From Candidatus Peregrinibacteria bacterium (lineage in GTDB: Bacteria > Patescibacteriota > Gracilibacteria > Peribacterales > Peribacteraceae): 19,882 bases of DNA. This document shows positions 1 to 7,337 of this stretch, piece by piece; position 1 is the stretch's first letter, and each line of letters begins with the position of its first letter. Made by a program: the position numbers and the translations under genes. The stretch covers positions 1-19,882 of the forward strand of contig JACQCJ010000009.1 of assembly GCA_016201685.1 (NCBI GenBank). The letters are read 5' to 3'. The notes beneath the pieces were generated by a model. That model was given only the letters and a program-made list of their open reading frames with translations. It did not search any database and was not told the DNA's origin.

Positions 1-182
1 AGATCTTTCTTGCCTCGGGTGATCCGCGGACGGGAGACATCCGTTGCCTCCTGGACGCGTGTGACGCCACCATGCCCAAGCGCTTGAGCCTGCGATGCAC
101 ACCACAACCTTCGGGCGCGCTCATCGAGATGGGGAGCGATCGGCTTGCAGCTTTTCTCCAATGTGGCCATGGGGGATTCCAT
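1..182 (-). CDS. ISAzo13-family transposase, N-terminal part, runs off the window
   Basis: Reading the minus strand from the ATG at 182 gives 60 codons open to the window edge. They include LDERARRLWCASQAQALGHG followed by GV..V.EATDVSRPRI..G. This matches, from memory, the conserved start of ISAzo13-type (Rhodopirellula-type DDE) transposases: a last-domain phrase LDER.RRLW..EA.ALG.GG followed by a helix-turn-helix for DNA binding. A second in-frame ATG lies at 170. The sequence TACACT sits at 191-196, 8 nt before the ATG, and could be a -10 box. The catalytic DDE core is outside the window, so activity cannot be judged. The outer inverted repeat of the element was not identified. Plus-strand readings of the same stretch are also open but look like shadows. 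Fairly confident in the family. Confidence 0.72.
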   Translation of the reverse strand, partial: MESPMATLEKSCKPIAPHLDERARRLWCASQAQALGHGGVTRVQEATDVSRPRITRGKKD

Positions 183-197
183 GGTTGGAGAGTGTAA

Positions 198-561
198 CAG
201 TTATTGATTTACAAGTCCTAAGCGATGTTGATTCTGCTAAAAAAACAGCAGAGAAATGCCTATCTGGTTATTCAACAAATCCACGTATGGCAGCTGAAAA
301 AGCGGTGGCAATCGGTGATAATGATCTTGTGAAAAAATCTTTCGAAGATGCTAAGAAATATGGGCCAAGGACAGTTGGTCCTGTGGCACTGATACTTGGC
401 GATATTGATTCTTCCTCACCCCTCTGTTGCACTTCGAAGTTGAGAGCAACAAGTTCGCACGGGAGTATCCTCTTTTTCAGCTACACAAAAAGCAAAACAT
501 CAAATTTCAGCTCACGAAATGTTACCGCTTCGTATCTGCATACAGGAAAATTTCTGGATGA
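198..561 (+). pseudogene. 5'-truncated, frameshifted gene remnant next to the IS end
   Basis: Plus-strand reading in the frame of 95 gives a clearly protein-like stretch from about 197 to 410, with segments such as DSAKKTAEKCLSGYSTNPRM and AEKAVAIGDNDLVKKSFEDA. After about 410 that frame turns Ser/Thr-rich and implausible, while the frame starting at 409 reads HFEVESNKFAREYPLFQLHK and on to a TGA at 559-561. The simplest reading is one gene with a frameshift near 405-430. Its 5' end is missing where the transposase region begins. Base composition is much more AT-rich than in the neighbours, which suggests a different origin. The helical N-terminal part recalls a repeat-type helical protein. 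I do not recognise the family. A sequencing error at the shift is possible. The rest of the stretch to 646 holds nothing I can name. Confidence 0.45.
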
Positions 562-634
562 AGCGTCAATGAAAAGATTACTTTACAGTTCGACGTTCAT
601 CGATAGTTTCCTTCGTTCCATGCTCACTCTCGGA

Positions 635-640
635 TACGCT
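635..640 (+). promoter_or_regulatory. Possible -10 box 6 nt before the bPH2 gene start
   Basis: TACGCT ends exactly 6 nt before the ATG at 647. The hexamer is weak alone (TAnnnT) and the -35 position reads TTCGTT. It is listed because the same TAnnnT-N6-ATG layout recurs before proS, uvrC and the gene at 13856, implying leaderless transcripts. Confidence 0.3.
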
Positions 641-646
641 ATCTCC

Positions 647-1219
647 ATGCAAATCTTCGCACTGGAAACCAATCGGGAGACGTTCAACAGTAGTGTTCTC
701 TCGGCCGACGAAGCTGTCATCCTCTGCGTGCGATTCCATCCCTTTCTCTTCCTGACGCGTTTCCTGCTCGCGTGTCTCTCCACGGCGATTCTCGTCGGTG
801 TCCTGTGGATCCTCTGGATTGCGAGCGTGCCGCTGCAGTGGCTCACTATCGGCGGAGCAATCGTCTGGTTCTTCTTCATTTTCGTGCGCATCGTCGGCGC
901 GTACATCGACTGGCGCTACGACGTGGTTCTCCTCACGAACGAAAAGCTCGTCGTTGTGAACCAAGCATCCATCTTCCGCCGCGAGATTCGCCAAATGAAC
1001 CTGGAAAATCTCGCCTCCGTCACCGTGGAAACGCAGTTTTGGAACATCTTTCCCTTCGGCGTGCTCTGCTTCGATCTCAAGGAAGGAACGGGCCAGCGTT
1101 TGTCCCTCACGTACATTCCCCATGCGGCCACAGTCGCCTCCGTCATCAGCGATGCGCTGATTCACTACGAGCGGAGGAAGGAGCGTGTGGAGGATCGAAT
1201 GGAGGTGGAGGGCAGTTGA
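647..1219 (+). CDS. bPH2 (YdbS-like) domain membrane protein
   Basis: The protein is 190 aa from this ATG. An acidic N-terminal head (about 1-32) is followed by two membrane helices (about 33-57 and 63-85). A soluble domain of about 90 residues comes next, with DWRYDVVLLTNEKLVVVNQA, a FRREIRQMNLENLASV strand pair and a final amphipathic helix. This is the layout of bacterial pleckstrin-homology domain 2 proteins (YdbS/YdbT type), which sit at the cell membrane and have no well-defined biochemical role. The reading frame is open far upstream, to 95. I prefer 647 because members typically begin a few residues before the E.vi...r.H phrase, and because a -10-like box lies 6 nt before it. The ATG at 569 is an alternative. 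The gene converges with proS, with 13 nt between the stops and no hairpin terminator seen. Confidence 0.68.
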   Translation: MQIFALETNRETFNSSVLSADEAVILCVRFHPFLFLTRFLLACLSTAILVGVLWILWIASVPLQWLTIGGAIVWFFFIFVRIVGAYIDWRYDVVLLTNEKLVVVNQASIFRREIRQMNLENLASVTVETQFWNIFPFGVLCFDLKEGTGQRLSLTYIPHAATVASVISDALIHYERRKERVEDRMEVEGS

Positions 1220-1232
1220 AGTGAATGCAATC

Positions 1233-2978
1233 TCATTTGTTCGCCGAACATTCCCTCGCGATCAATTCCTCGAGAGGCATCATGCTGATCGTACCTGAGC
1301 GACGGTCTTTCACTTCCACACCCTCGTTCTTCATTGTTTTCGCTGACACGATGACTCTGGTCGGCACCCCGATCAGATCGGCATCGGCGAGGCGGGATCC
1401 CACGGTGAGACCAAGACGGTCGTCGAACAGACAATCGATACCTTGCCCCTCCAATCGTTCGTACAGCTCTTCCGCTTTTCCGTACGCTTCCTCGTCCTTT
1501 GTTTTCGCGATGGCAACGACGTGCACGCGCGCGGGTGCGACGTTCGCCGGCCAACAGAGGCCGTGTTCATCGTTGAAGACTTCCGCGAGCACGCCCATCA
1601 CGCGCGTGGTGCCGATGCCGTACGAGCCCATGTACACTGGCTTCTCCGTACCGCCGGCATCGCGGAACCGAAGCCCGAATGCGTCGGAGAATTTCCGGTA
1701 GAGTGTGAAGACGTTGCCCACTTCCGCAGCCCGGAAAACCTCGTACGCTTTGTGGGACTCAGGATCCAGATCGCCCTCCCTCGCCACTTTGATGTCGTAG
1801 AATTTTTCAGGATCCGGAAGATCACGTCCAAAGTTCACGTTGATGGAGTGATAATCCGTCTTGTTGGCGCCGCACTCGAAGTTCCTCCTCCCTCGCGTCG
1901 AATCATCCCAATAGACGCTGACGTCGGGAGGGAGTCCCAAGGGTCCGGCATATCCCACGTCCGCGCGCGTGACGCGCTTCACGGTTTTCGCCGTCGCAAG
2001 CGTGAGCGAGCGACAACCGGCCACCTCGCGCAATTTGGATTCATTCACGTCATACTCGCCGCGGACGGCGGCGGCGATCACGCGCCCGTCGTCCGTCTGG
2101 AAGAGCAGCGTCTTCGTCGTCCGTTCCACCTCGATCTTCAAGTACGCTGCCAGTTCCTCCACGCCAATGATGCCTTTCCCGATCACGTCCTTGCGCGGCA
2201 GCAATTCCTCATGAGTGTTGTCCCACAGCCGCGCTCCACTCGGCGCGATTTCCCTGTTGTAGTAGATGTCGGAGCCGGGCGCGTGGAATATGGAATCTTC
2301 GCCGTTCTCGCAGCGCGTCTGGAATTCGCGCGAGGGCTCCTTGCTGAATTCCCCGCCGGAGGCCAGCACGATTACGGTGCGGTCACCACCCAGGCCGATG
2401 CGCTCGAAGAACGCCCTGTATGCAGGGATGGCCGTGTGCAGGAAGTAGTCCAGCATGTCCTCCTCCGTCGCATGGAAACTATAGAGATCCTTCATGCGGA
2501 ATTCACGTCCTCTCATGATTCCCGATTTCGCGCGCGGTTCGTTCCTGAATTTCGTTTGGATCTGATACGCGGCCCGCGGCAAATCCTTGTAACTCTCGCA
2601 GAACGATTGGAAGAGGGGAGTGATGACTTCCTCATGGGTTGAGTTGAGAATGTAGCGCGAATCGTGCGTTTTCTTGGAGAGTGCGTTCGCTGGGGTCGCC
2701 TGGAAGAGCACGCCCACGCTCTCGAGGCGACCGGTCTTCTCCCAGAACTCCGTGGGGGAAAGCGAGGGCAAGAAGACTTCGCAGCCGATCTTGTCCATCT
2801 CCTCGCGCAGGCAATCTTCTATCTTCCGCAGCACGCGCGCGCCGAGCGGCAAATACGAATACACACCTGCCATCGTCTTGTGGATGAAGCCCGCGCGCGT
2901 CAATAGGTCCGCATTGCGGCTTGCCGCATCGCTCGCGGTCTCCTTCGAAGTTTTGGTGAAGAGCGACGAGAGGCGCAT
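1233..2978 (-). CDS. proS: Prolyl-tRNA synthetase, bacterial type with editing insertion
   Basis: ProS charges tRNA-Pro with proline in the cytoplasm. The protein is 581 aa, the usual length of the bacterial (E. coli-like) form. Visible parts in order: class II core with a THEEVIT phrase at about 114-120; motif 2 around FRNEPRAKSGIMRGREFRMK (144-163); an inserted YbaK-like editing domain, roughly 230-400; motif 3 GSYGIGTTRVMG (451-462); and a C-terminal HGTP anticodon-binding domain (about 483-575). Nothing is missing. The minus-strand frame stays open up to 3494, but that extension overlaps the DUF212 gene and is not protein-like for ProRS. The ATG at 2978 gives the normal N-terminus MRLSSLF. 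The stop is UGA. No Shine-Dalgarno is present. TACACT 6 nt upstream suggests a leaderless transcript, though read-through from the upstream DUF212 gene is possible. Confidence 0.96.
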   Translation of the reverse strand: MRLSSLFTKTSKETASDAASRNADLLTRAGFIHKTMAGVYSYLPLGARVLRKIEDCLREEMDKIGCEVFLPSLSPTEFWEKTGRLESVGVLFQATPANALSKKTHDSRYILNSTHEEVITPLFQSFCESYKDLPRAAYQIQTKFRNEPRAKSGIMRGREFRMKDLYSFHATEEDMLDYFLHTAIPAYRAFFERIGLGGDRTVIVLASGGEFSKEPSREFQTRCENGEDSIFHAPGSDIYYNREIAPSGARLWDNTHEELLPRKDVIGKGIIGVEELAAYLKIEVERTTKTLLFQTDDGRVIAAAVRGEYDVNESKLREVAGCRSLTLATAKTVKRVTRADVGYAGPLGLPPDVSVYWDDSTRGRRNFECGANKTDYHSINVNFGRDLPDPEKFYDIKVAREGDLDPESHKAYEVFRAAEVGNVFTLYRKFSDAFGLRFRDAGGTEKPVYMGSYGIGTTRVMGVLAEVFNDEHGLCWPANVAPARVHVVAIAKTKDEEAYGKAEELYERLEGQGIDCLFDDRLGLTVGSRLADADLIGVPTRVIVSAKTMKNEGVEVKDRRSGTISMMPLEELIARECSANK

Positions 2979-2984
2979 GGAGCC

Positions 2985-2990
2985 AGTGTA
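2985..2990 (-). promoter_or_regulatory. -10 box of proS, leaderless layout
   Basis: On the minus strand TACACT (4/6 to TATAAT) ends 6 nt before the proS ATG, so transcription would start at or within a base or two of the start codon. The -35 region 17 bp upstream reads TGTCCA and is weak. Supported mainly by the same layout before other genes in the window. Confidence 0.45.
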
Positions 2991-3018
2991 CAATGAACAG
3001 TGAAAAGTGGACAGGATG

Positions 3019-3168
3019 TTTGGGTTTGTTGTTTTGTAGGCGACCTCACCCCCAACCCCTCTCCTTTTCTTGGGTTGTTTTTTCTTCGGAGATGAAAGAA
3101 ATTCTTGAAGATTCAAAGGAAGGAGAGGGGTGAGGTCACCAACAAAAACAACACACAAAACACCTACT
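3019..3168. repeat. Palindromic intergenic element, copy A (CCTCACCCC...GGGGTGAGG type)
   Basis: The left arm at 3042-3066 begins GACCTCACCCC and ends CCCCTCTCCTT. The right arm at 3120-3137, AAGGAGAGGGGTGAGGTC, is its reverse complement apart from a short extra stretch in the left arm. Outside both arms lie T/G-rich shoulders that are also roughly inverted copies of each other (3019-3041 and 3138-3168). The element begins directly after the DUF212 stop on the minus strand. A closely related element follows pyrG at 19480. Read as RNA it forms a long hairpin and may act as a terminator for the DUF212 transcript. It fills the 190-nt gap between DUF212 and proS. Similar CTCACCCC..CCCCTCTCC repeats are, to my knowledge, widespread in bacterial genomes. 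Confidence 0.82.
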
Positions 3169-3169
3169 C

Positions 3170-3592
3170 TCACCCCCACATCCCACTCACCCAAATGCCC
3201 GCCATGGTCACCGTCGTGCCGAAGACTATGCCGCCCACAACTTCGCCGAAAGAATGGCCAAGGCGTTCCTTCAAATGTTCCCAGTGCTGCAAGCGATTGA
3301 GGAGCTTCGCCTGTTCTCCGATCGCCCTGCGCGAACTCATGGCGTCGTACCAGGTGAGGCACGCGAACACGAAGGCGATGGCGAACTCCGGCGACGTCGT
3401 TCCGAGCCTCCGCCCAACGACGATCACGAGCGAGGTGACGAACGCCGAATGGCTGCTCGGCATGCCGCCGGGCTGGAAGATCTTCTCGTGCCAATTGCCC
3501 GTTCTGAGGCCATGCAGCACCACCTTCGTGATCTCCGAGAGGAGCGCCACGACGAGAGGGATCAGGAAGAGGTAATCGTGGAAGAGGTACAT
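3170..3592 (-). CDS. Divergent PAP2 family (DUF212, YuiD-like) membrane protein
   Basis: The protein is 140 aa, close to the usual length (about 150). Conserved phrases are GGMPSSHSAFVTSL (about 42-55), a central D.MSSRRAIGEQAKLLN block and LGHSFGEVVGGIVFG (about 112-126). These are the hallmarks of the DUF212 family, distantly related to acid phosphatase/vanadium haloperoxidase (PAP2). Four hydrophobic segments suggest an integral membrane protein. The Ser-His pair of PSSHS corresponds to part of the PAP2 active site. The substrate is unknown; a lipid or isoprenoid phosphate is a guess. It starts 19 nt after the stop of the six-gene cluster, in the same direction, with no Shine-Dalgarno, and may be the seventh gene of that transcript. 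Its stop is followed directly by palindromic element A. Confidence 0.88.
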   Translation of the reverse strand: MYLFHDYLFLIPLVVALLSEITKVVLHGLRTGNWHEKIFQPGGMPSSHSAFVTSLVIVVGRRLGTTSPEFAIAFVFACLTWYDAMSSRRAIGEQAKLLNRLQHWEHLKERLGHSFGEVVGGIVFGTTVTMAGIWVSGMWG

Positions 3593-3611
3593 AGTTTCGT
3601 AAGGAGTCGTA

Positions 3612-4805
3612 TCACTGGATTTCCAGTTTACCCAAAAGTATTGTATCGAATTCGTATTTTCCCTTTTTGAGGAATGTCTTGAGCAACTCCATCACAGAGT
3701 CGACCTTTGGCGTCAATTCCTGACTTGTATCATCTCCATTTTTTTTCTTGTACATCACTTTTATCTTCACTTTGTCGCCCGTTCGCTCGCAAGAGCCGAT
3801 GACGACGGGTTTGCCGTCGAGCGTGATGTGATATGTTTTTTCATTCATGATGAAGCCGTCGTTCTGAATCATCACTTTTACGCGGTTTCCTTCAACTGTC
3901 CCTTCGTATTTTTTCCCAATGAGGTCCTCATTCAACGGGATCACATCGAAGAGAGGTTTCAACGGTTGTGGAGTGTCGCGGTTTTGTGTCGGTGCTTGGG
4001 ATTGCGTTTGCGATGGAGCCTGTGTCTGTTCCGTTGTTTGTGCGGGGGTGTTTGTGGGGGCGGTTGTCTGTGTGAGCGTGTATTCGGCATTCGCTTTCGC
4101 CAATGCCTGGAGAATGTCATCGATCTCGGCCTTTGAATTGTTCAGCCACGAGGATGGAGCTGCCACACCCTCTGGATCCTTCCAATCTTCGCTCGTCCGC
4201 CAGCGCACTCTCCACTGGTTGTTCTGGATGGAGAACTGCGGATTCAGATTGATCGTGAAGTAGCCTGTGCTGTACTCGAAGAGATTCGCCTCCTTTTCCT
4301 TCATGTTCCCGGAGTATTTCTCGAATGCCTTCTTGCCGTCCGCAAGCAGCTTGCTGGGGAGATTAAGAGGCTTCTCGGCTGCGGATTTGTCCGCCGCGCT
4401 TGTTTGGGATGATGCCGCTTGTCCGGTTTCCGGTTTCTTCTGCTCAGAGATATTCTTCTCCATATCCGCGATGAGCTTTTCGAGTGCGGAGATCGTCTTA
4501 TCGAGAAAATTGACGGCTGTTCTCGCCACATCCGGCGCCGTGAACGTCTTCGCCTTCTCCGCGACCGCCGCAACTTCCGGCAAGCCCGCTCCACCAGCCT
4601 CCTCCGCGATGTCGTCCAATTCCTCCCGCGGATCGGTCTCATTCTCCGCCCCGTCATCATTCTCTTCATCATCGTCATCGCGCGCGTGGGTGTGCGACAC
4701 CTCATCGCGGAGCGCATCGAGATCGCGGCGAACGTGGTCACGATCGTAGAATTCGTCATCCAGAGAATCGTCGTGGGCCGTCGTTTCGTGGGAGAAGGGG
4801 GGCAT
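3612..4805 (-). CDS. Orphan cluster protein 6 (last gene): acidic N-terminus, Thr/Gln/Pro linker, beta-rich C-terminus
   Basis: The protein is 397 aa and not recognised. The first 70 residues are very acidic (runs of D and E) and probably disordered. Residues about 75-125 form an Ala-rich helical region (VARTAVNFLDKTISALEKLI). A central globular-looking part (about 150-235) contains YFTINLNPQFSIQNNQWRVR. A linker made almost only of T, Q, P, A, S follows (about 240-285), and then a Lys-rich beta-type domain to the end (KYEGTVEGNRVKVMIQNDGF). No signal peptide or clear membrane helix is present. It is the last of six tightly spaced minus-strand genes, 12 nt after the previous stop, with no Shine-Dalgarno before its ATG. 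Within the cluster it may be a soluble partner of the membrane proteins encoded upstream; that is inference from position only. Confidence 0.85.
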   Translation of the reverse strand: MPPFSHETTAHDDSLDDEFYDRDHVRRDLDALRDEVSHTHARDDDDEENDDGAENETDPREELDDIAEEAGGAGLPEVAAVAEKAKTFTAPDVARTAVNFLDKTISALEKLIADMEKNISEQKKPETGQAASSQTSAADKSAAEKPLNLPSKLLADGKKAFEKYSGNMKEKEANLFEYSTGYFTINLNPQFSIQNNQWRVRWRTSEDWKDPEGVAAPSSWLNNSKAEIDDILQALAKANAEYTLTQTTAPTNTPAQTTEQTQAPSQTQSQAPTQNRDTPQPLKPLFDVIPLNEDLIGKKYEGTVEGNRVKVMIQNDGFIMNEKTYHITLDGKPVVIGSCERTGDKVKIKVMYKKKNGDDTSQELTPKVDSVMELLKTFLKKGKYEFDTILLGKLEIQ

Positions 4806-4817
4806 ACGATGGGAAAT

Positions 4818-6005
4818 TTAGGCGACTTTCTTCACTTCTTCGAAGATCGCCAATGTTCTTTTTCGGATCAGAGGATTGCCATTCGGGTCCTTTTTGATGT
4901 CATTTCCCGATTTCTTTTTCTCCGCTTCATCCTTGGGAGCTATCCAATATTCAAGAGGAATTGTGAAACGGTGTATGGGATGACTGCCCTTGTCCGCCGT
5001 GTTCAGAATTGTTCCTGCGACCGACTCTTCGATGTAGGCAGTACCATCGACGATGCCGCCGAATTTTTTCTTTCCTGCAGCCCCGATGCCAATCACTCCT
5101 GAATGGAGCGCGAAATCCGCATGCGCGGCAAGGAATTTACTATTGTCGATCGTGACGATTTTTGCGTTCGTGAGAACTTCGCTCAAATTTGCTTCGAAGT
5201 TTCCATAGTCCTCTGCTTGCGTCGCGAGCCGATACACTTTTCCGTGGGAAAGCTCGACAAATTTCTGCTTATGATCAGGAGAGGAGACGAAGCGAGCCTT
5301 CCCTCCATTCGAAAAAACGATCCTCTGCGTCAATTTTGTGAGGTCAATCTGCTGTTTCTCCAAGTCTGGATCACTCAGCGGAATATCTTCTTTGTGCTTA
5401 TATTTTTCTTCGATGGTTTTGATTTTTCCTTCCATCTCTTTTGCAGCAGCAGCCTTGTCCTTATTCACCGGTTCCCCCGCAAACTGCGCCTTCACTTTGT
5501 CACCGAAGAAGTACCATCCGGCGCCGAGCCCGACGATCCACTTCCACCATCTCTTGAAGAAGTTCCTGACCGGCTTGAACAGGAGCGCTCCCAATCCGAC
5601 CGCGGCGATGGCGATGGTCGCCGTCGTGCCCGGGTTCTCGTTCATCATATTCTCCGCCTTTCCGAGAGCCTTCTTCACCCCGCCCTCCGGCAGATGCTTC
5701 GAGACATCGATGCTGCCGAGCCAGCTCTGCTCCAATTGCGTGCGCAACGCTTCGAAGGCTGTGCGCAATTTGTCCACCTCTCCCGTTCGGTCCTGCGTTT
5801 TCGTCTTCAGATGCTCCAAATGAGCATCGATCGCCGGGCGGAGCCTGCGCAGGGTCTGCTCGTCTTCCGAGCTCAGAGCCTCCTTGCGCGCGGCGAGTTC
5901 CAGCGTGATCTTCTCGATCTCTGCCGGCTTCAAATGCTTCTCCGTGGGATGCTTCGCGATGAGTTCGCGAACCGTGTCGATGCTTTCGAGTTTTTGATGA
6001 GACAT
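4818..6005 (-). CDS. Orphan cluster protein 5: helical N-terminus, two membrane helices, large soluble C-terminus
   Basis: The protein is 395 aa from the ATG at 6005. The frame is open to 6173, but the extension overlaps the upstream gene. The N-terminal helical region (1-95) includes a module at about 43-69 (ALSSEDEQTLRRLRPAIDAH...) that resembles one in cluster protein 3 at about 39-65. Two hydrophobic segments follow: 127-143 (ATIAIAAVGLGALLF) and 152-168 (a Trp-rich stretch, RWWKWIVGLGAGWYFFG). After a charged helix (about 183-205) comes a soluble domain of about 170 residues ending in a Lys-rich tail. No signal peptide and no family recognised. The NENPGTTATIAIAAVGLGAL stretch recalls the tail anchors of ElaB/YqjD (DUF883) proteins, but that is only a pattern likeness. 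The gap to the upstream stop is 25 nt. The ATG is preceded by pyrimidines rather than a Shine-Dalgarno. Confidence 0.85.
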   Translation of the reverse strand: MSHQKLESIDTVRELIAKHPTEKHLKPAEIEKITLELAARKEALSSEDEQTLRRLRPAIDAHLEHLKTKTQDRTGEVDKLRTAFEALRTQLEQSWLGSIDVSKHLPEGGVKKALGKAENMMNENPGTTATIAIAAVGLGALLFKPVRNFFKRWWKWIVGLGAGWYFFGDKVKAQFAGEPVNKDKAAAAKEMEGKIKTIEEKYKHKEDIPLSDPDLEKQQIDLTKLTQRIVFSNGGKARFVSSPDHKQKFVELSHGKVYRLATQAEDYGNFEANLSEVLTNAKIVTIDNSKFLAAHADFALHSGVIGIGAAGKKKFGGIVDGTAYIEESVAGTILNTADKGSHPIHRFTIPLEYWIAPKDEAEKKKSGNDIKKDPNGNPLIRKRTLAIFEEVKKVA

Positions 6006-6030
6006 GGCGGAAGAATGAAAGAGATGAAGA

Positions 6031-6666
6031 TCAGGCTGCCCTTCGCGAAGGTGTACGTTCGAAGCGTCGATGGTTTCCGCTTTGGAGTTGCTGTTCCTCT
6101 TCCTCATCCACTTGAGCATCCTGAGAGCTTCGCTCTTCTTTTTTGCCAAAACCGAACAAAGATTTGATCGCATTCCACGTCCCTTTCACCATTCGTCTGC
6201 CGAAACTTGTGAGGAGGAACAGGCCTCCAGCGATTCCCCATGTCTTCATGTCTGTATTCACTGCGCCCTTGAGAACAGTACCGCCTGCGTTCCAGATTGC
6301 GTCACCTCCCACTCCCAATGGCGTTCGATTCAAGTTGTTTTGACGCGTACTTGCAGCGTCATTCAGTTCATCGAGTGCGCTCAATTGCATTTCCATCTGG
6401 CCGATTTCTAGATTAATCGTGTTTACTTCATTGCCGCCATTATGACTTTTGTAGAAGTCAGCCACTAATTTCTTTTTCTGTTTCACGCTCTCTTCGAGAG
6501 CCTTCTTGCGTTCTAGAATATGTGTGTGGAGTCTAAGAATGTCAGCAGGAATGGAATGTTCACTCTCGATGAATGTCACCGTATCCTTCACGTTGTCTGG
6601 CGTCACGTCCTTATGCGACAAGTCAGCAGGACGATCTTTCAACTTTTCGAGGAGAGTGTTTGCCAT
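6031..6666 (-). CDS. Orphan cluster protein 4: helical N-terminus and single Gly-rich membrane segment
   Basis: The protein is 211 aa and not recognised. Residues 20-110 are predicted helical/coiled coil. The stretch LRLHTHILERKKALEES (44-60) aligns with LRDLHTAIEKRLAALEKS (48-65) of cluster protein 3, sharing L-H-T..I..R...A-L-E and a final S. A Gly-rich segment with one hydrophobic stretch (about 141-156, KTWGIAGGLFLLTSFG) precedes a basic amphipathic helix (FGRRMVKGTWNAIKSLFGFG). A tail with an acidic patch (about 187-192) and a strongly basic end closes the protein. There is no signal peptide, so the bulk is likely cytoplasmic and tethered to the membrane. The ATG at 6666 is preceded by TTTCCTTCTCTCGCC, a pyrimidine tract instead of a Shine-Dalgarno. 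Confidence 0.84.
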   Translation of the reverse strand: MANTLLEKLKDRPADLSHKDVTPDNVKDTVTFIESEHSIPADILRLHTHILERKKALEESVKQKKKLVADFYKSHNGGNEVNTINLEIGQMEMQLSALDELNDAASTRQNNLNRTPLGVGGDAIWNAGGTVLKGAVNTDMKTWGIAGGLFLLTSFGRRMVKGTWNAIKSLFGFGKKEERSSQDAQVDEEEEQQLQSGNHRRFERTPSRRAA

Positions 6667-6686
6667 GGCGAGAGAAGGAAATGGAT

Positions 6687-7316
6687 TTAGGGATTGGGTT
6701 TATTCTTGTTTTTTTCGAGCAGCGGTTTCGCGATATATTCCCATGCCCCGATGCCGCCGAGGATCCCCGCCGCCCACAAGAGGGCTTTTTTGAAGTATCC
6801 CCAGGCAGTTCCTCCGGCAGATTTCGCTTTCTCATATCCCTTTTTGCCCACTTCCTTGCTCTTCTTCCATCCGCGGAGAAGCATGTACGTGACGCCGCCC
6901 ACGATGCCGAGGGCGGTTTTGGGATAGTCCTCCGTAAACTGTTCGACGCGGCCCACGGTTGCGGCAGTTGTTTCGCTCGTTGCTTTCACGATGCCCTTGA
7001 CCGTTTCATTCTTGAAGCTTTCTGCGAGCTTGGACTCCGACGGAATCCATTTTCTCTTGAGCGTGGCGACGATCTTATTGAAGAGATTTTCCAGTGAATG
7101 TTTTGTTTTCGGCTCCAACGTTGATTTCTCCAATGCTGCGAGGCGCTTCTCGATTGCCGTATGAAGATCTCGCAAGCTTTTTTGCTGATCGGGTTTGAGC
7201 TTTCCCCATTCCACATTTTGTAAGTTCTGCGCAAAGACGTCCAACTCGCCAACATCGAGAGTGCCGTTGTCGACACTCGCATTGTTGAGCTTGCCGGCGA
7301 CTTCGATTTTGTCCAT
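6687..7316 (-). CDS. Orphan cluster protein 3: helical N-terminus and two membrane helices
   Basis: The protein is 209 aa and not recognised. N-terminal helices (about 20-66) carry LKPDQQKSLRDLHTAIEKRL, the clearest copy of the module shared with cluster proteins 4 and 5. A middle region rich in Lys, Thr and Ala leads to a hydrophobic helix at 132-148 (YPKTALGIVGGVTYMLL). A Lys/Gly linker (149-172) and a second hydrophobic helix at 177-195 (KALLWAAGILGGIGAWEYI) follow, and then a short Lys/Asn/Pro tail. This suggests a helical hairpin in the membrane with both ends on the same side. Gaps of 21 and 20 nt to the neighbouring genes indicate cotranscription. A pore- or scaffold-forming role would fit the topology but nothing in the sequence proves it. 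Confidence 0.85.
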   Translation of the reverse strand: MDKIEVAGKLNNASVDNGTLDVGELDVFAQNLQNVEWGKLKPDQQKSLRDLHTAIEKRLAALEKSTLEPKTKHSLENLFNKIVATLKRKWIPSESKLAESFKNETVKGIVKATSETTAATVGRVEQFTEDYPKTALGIVGGVTYMLLRGWKKSKEVGKKGYEKAKSAGGTAWGYFKKALLWAAGILGGIGAWEYIAKPLLEKNKNKPNP

Positions 7317-7337
7317 TGCTAGAAGAGGAAGGTCTGC

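Noticed and set aside
3..197. Plus-strand open frame ending at 195-197, first taken for the C-terminus of a gene
   Set aside because: The opposite strand reads a recognisable ISAzo13 transposase start, so the plus-strand frame is a shadow.
95..646. Long upstream extension of the bPH2 reading frame (374-aa open frame from 95)
   Set aside because: The first 30 residues are a shadow of the ISAzo13 gene on the other strand, the middle belongs to a different, frameshifted remnant, and the Ser-rich part is not protein-like. Only the part from 647 fits a known family.
1443..2642. 399-aa plus-strand frame opposite proS
   Set aside because: It is a shadow of GC-rich proS codons, with no recognisable domain and a His/Arg/Val-rich composition.
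3019..3168. CRISPR-like repeats
   Set aside because: The repeats are palindromic, dispersed and few, with no regular spacers and no cas genes.
2979..3494. N-terminal extension of the proS frame up to 3494
   Set aside because: It is antisense to palindromic element A and overlaps the DUF212 gene in another frame. The ProRS N-terminus starts normally at 2978.
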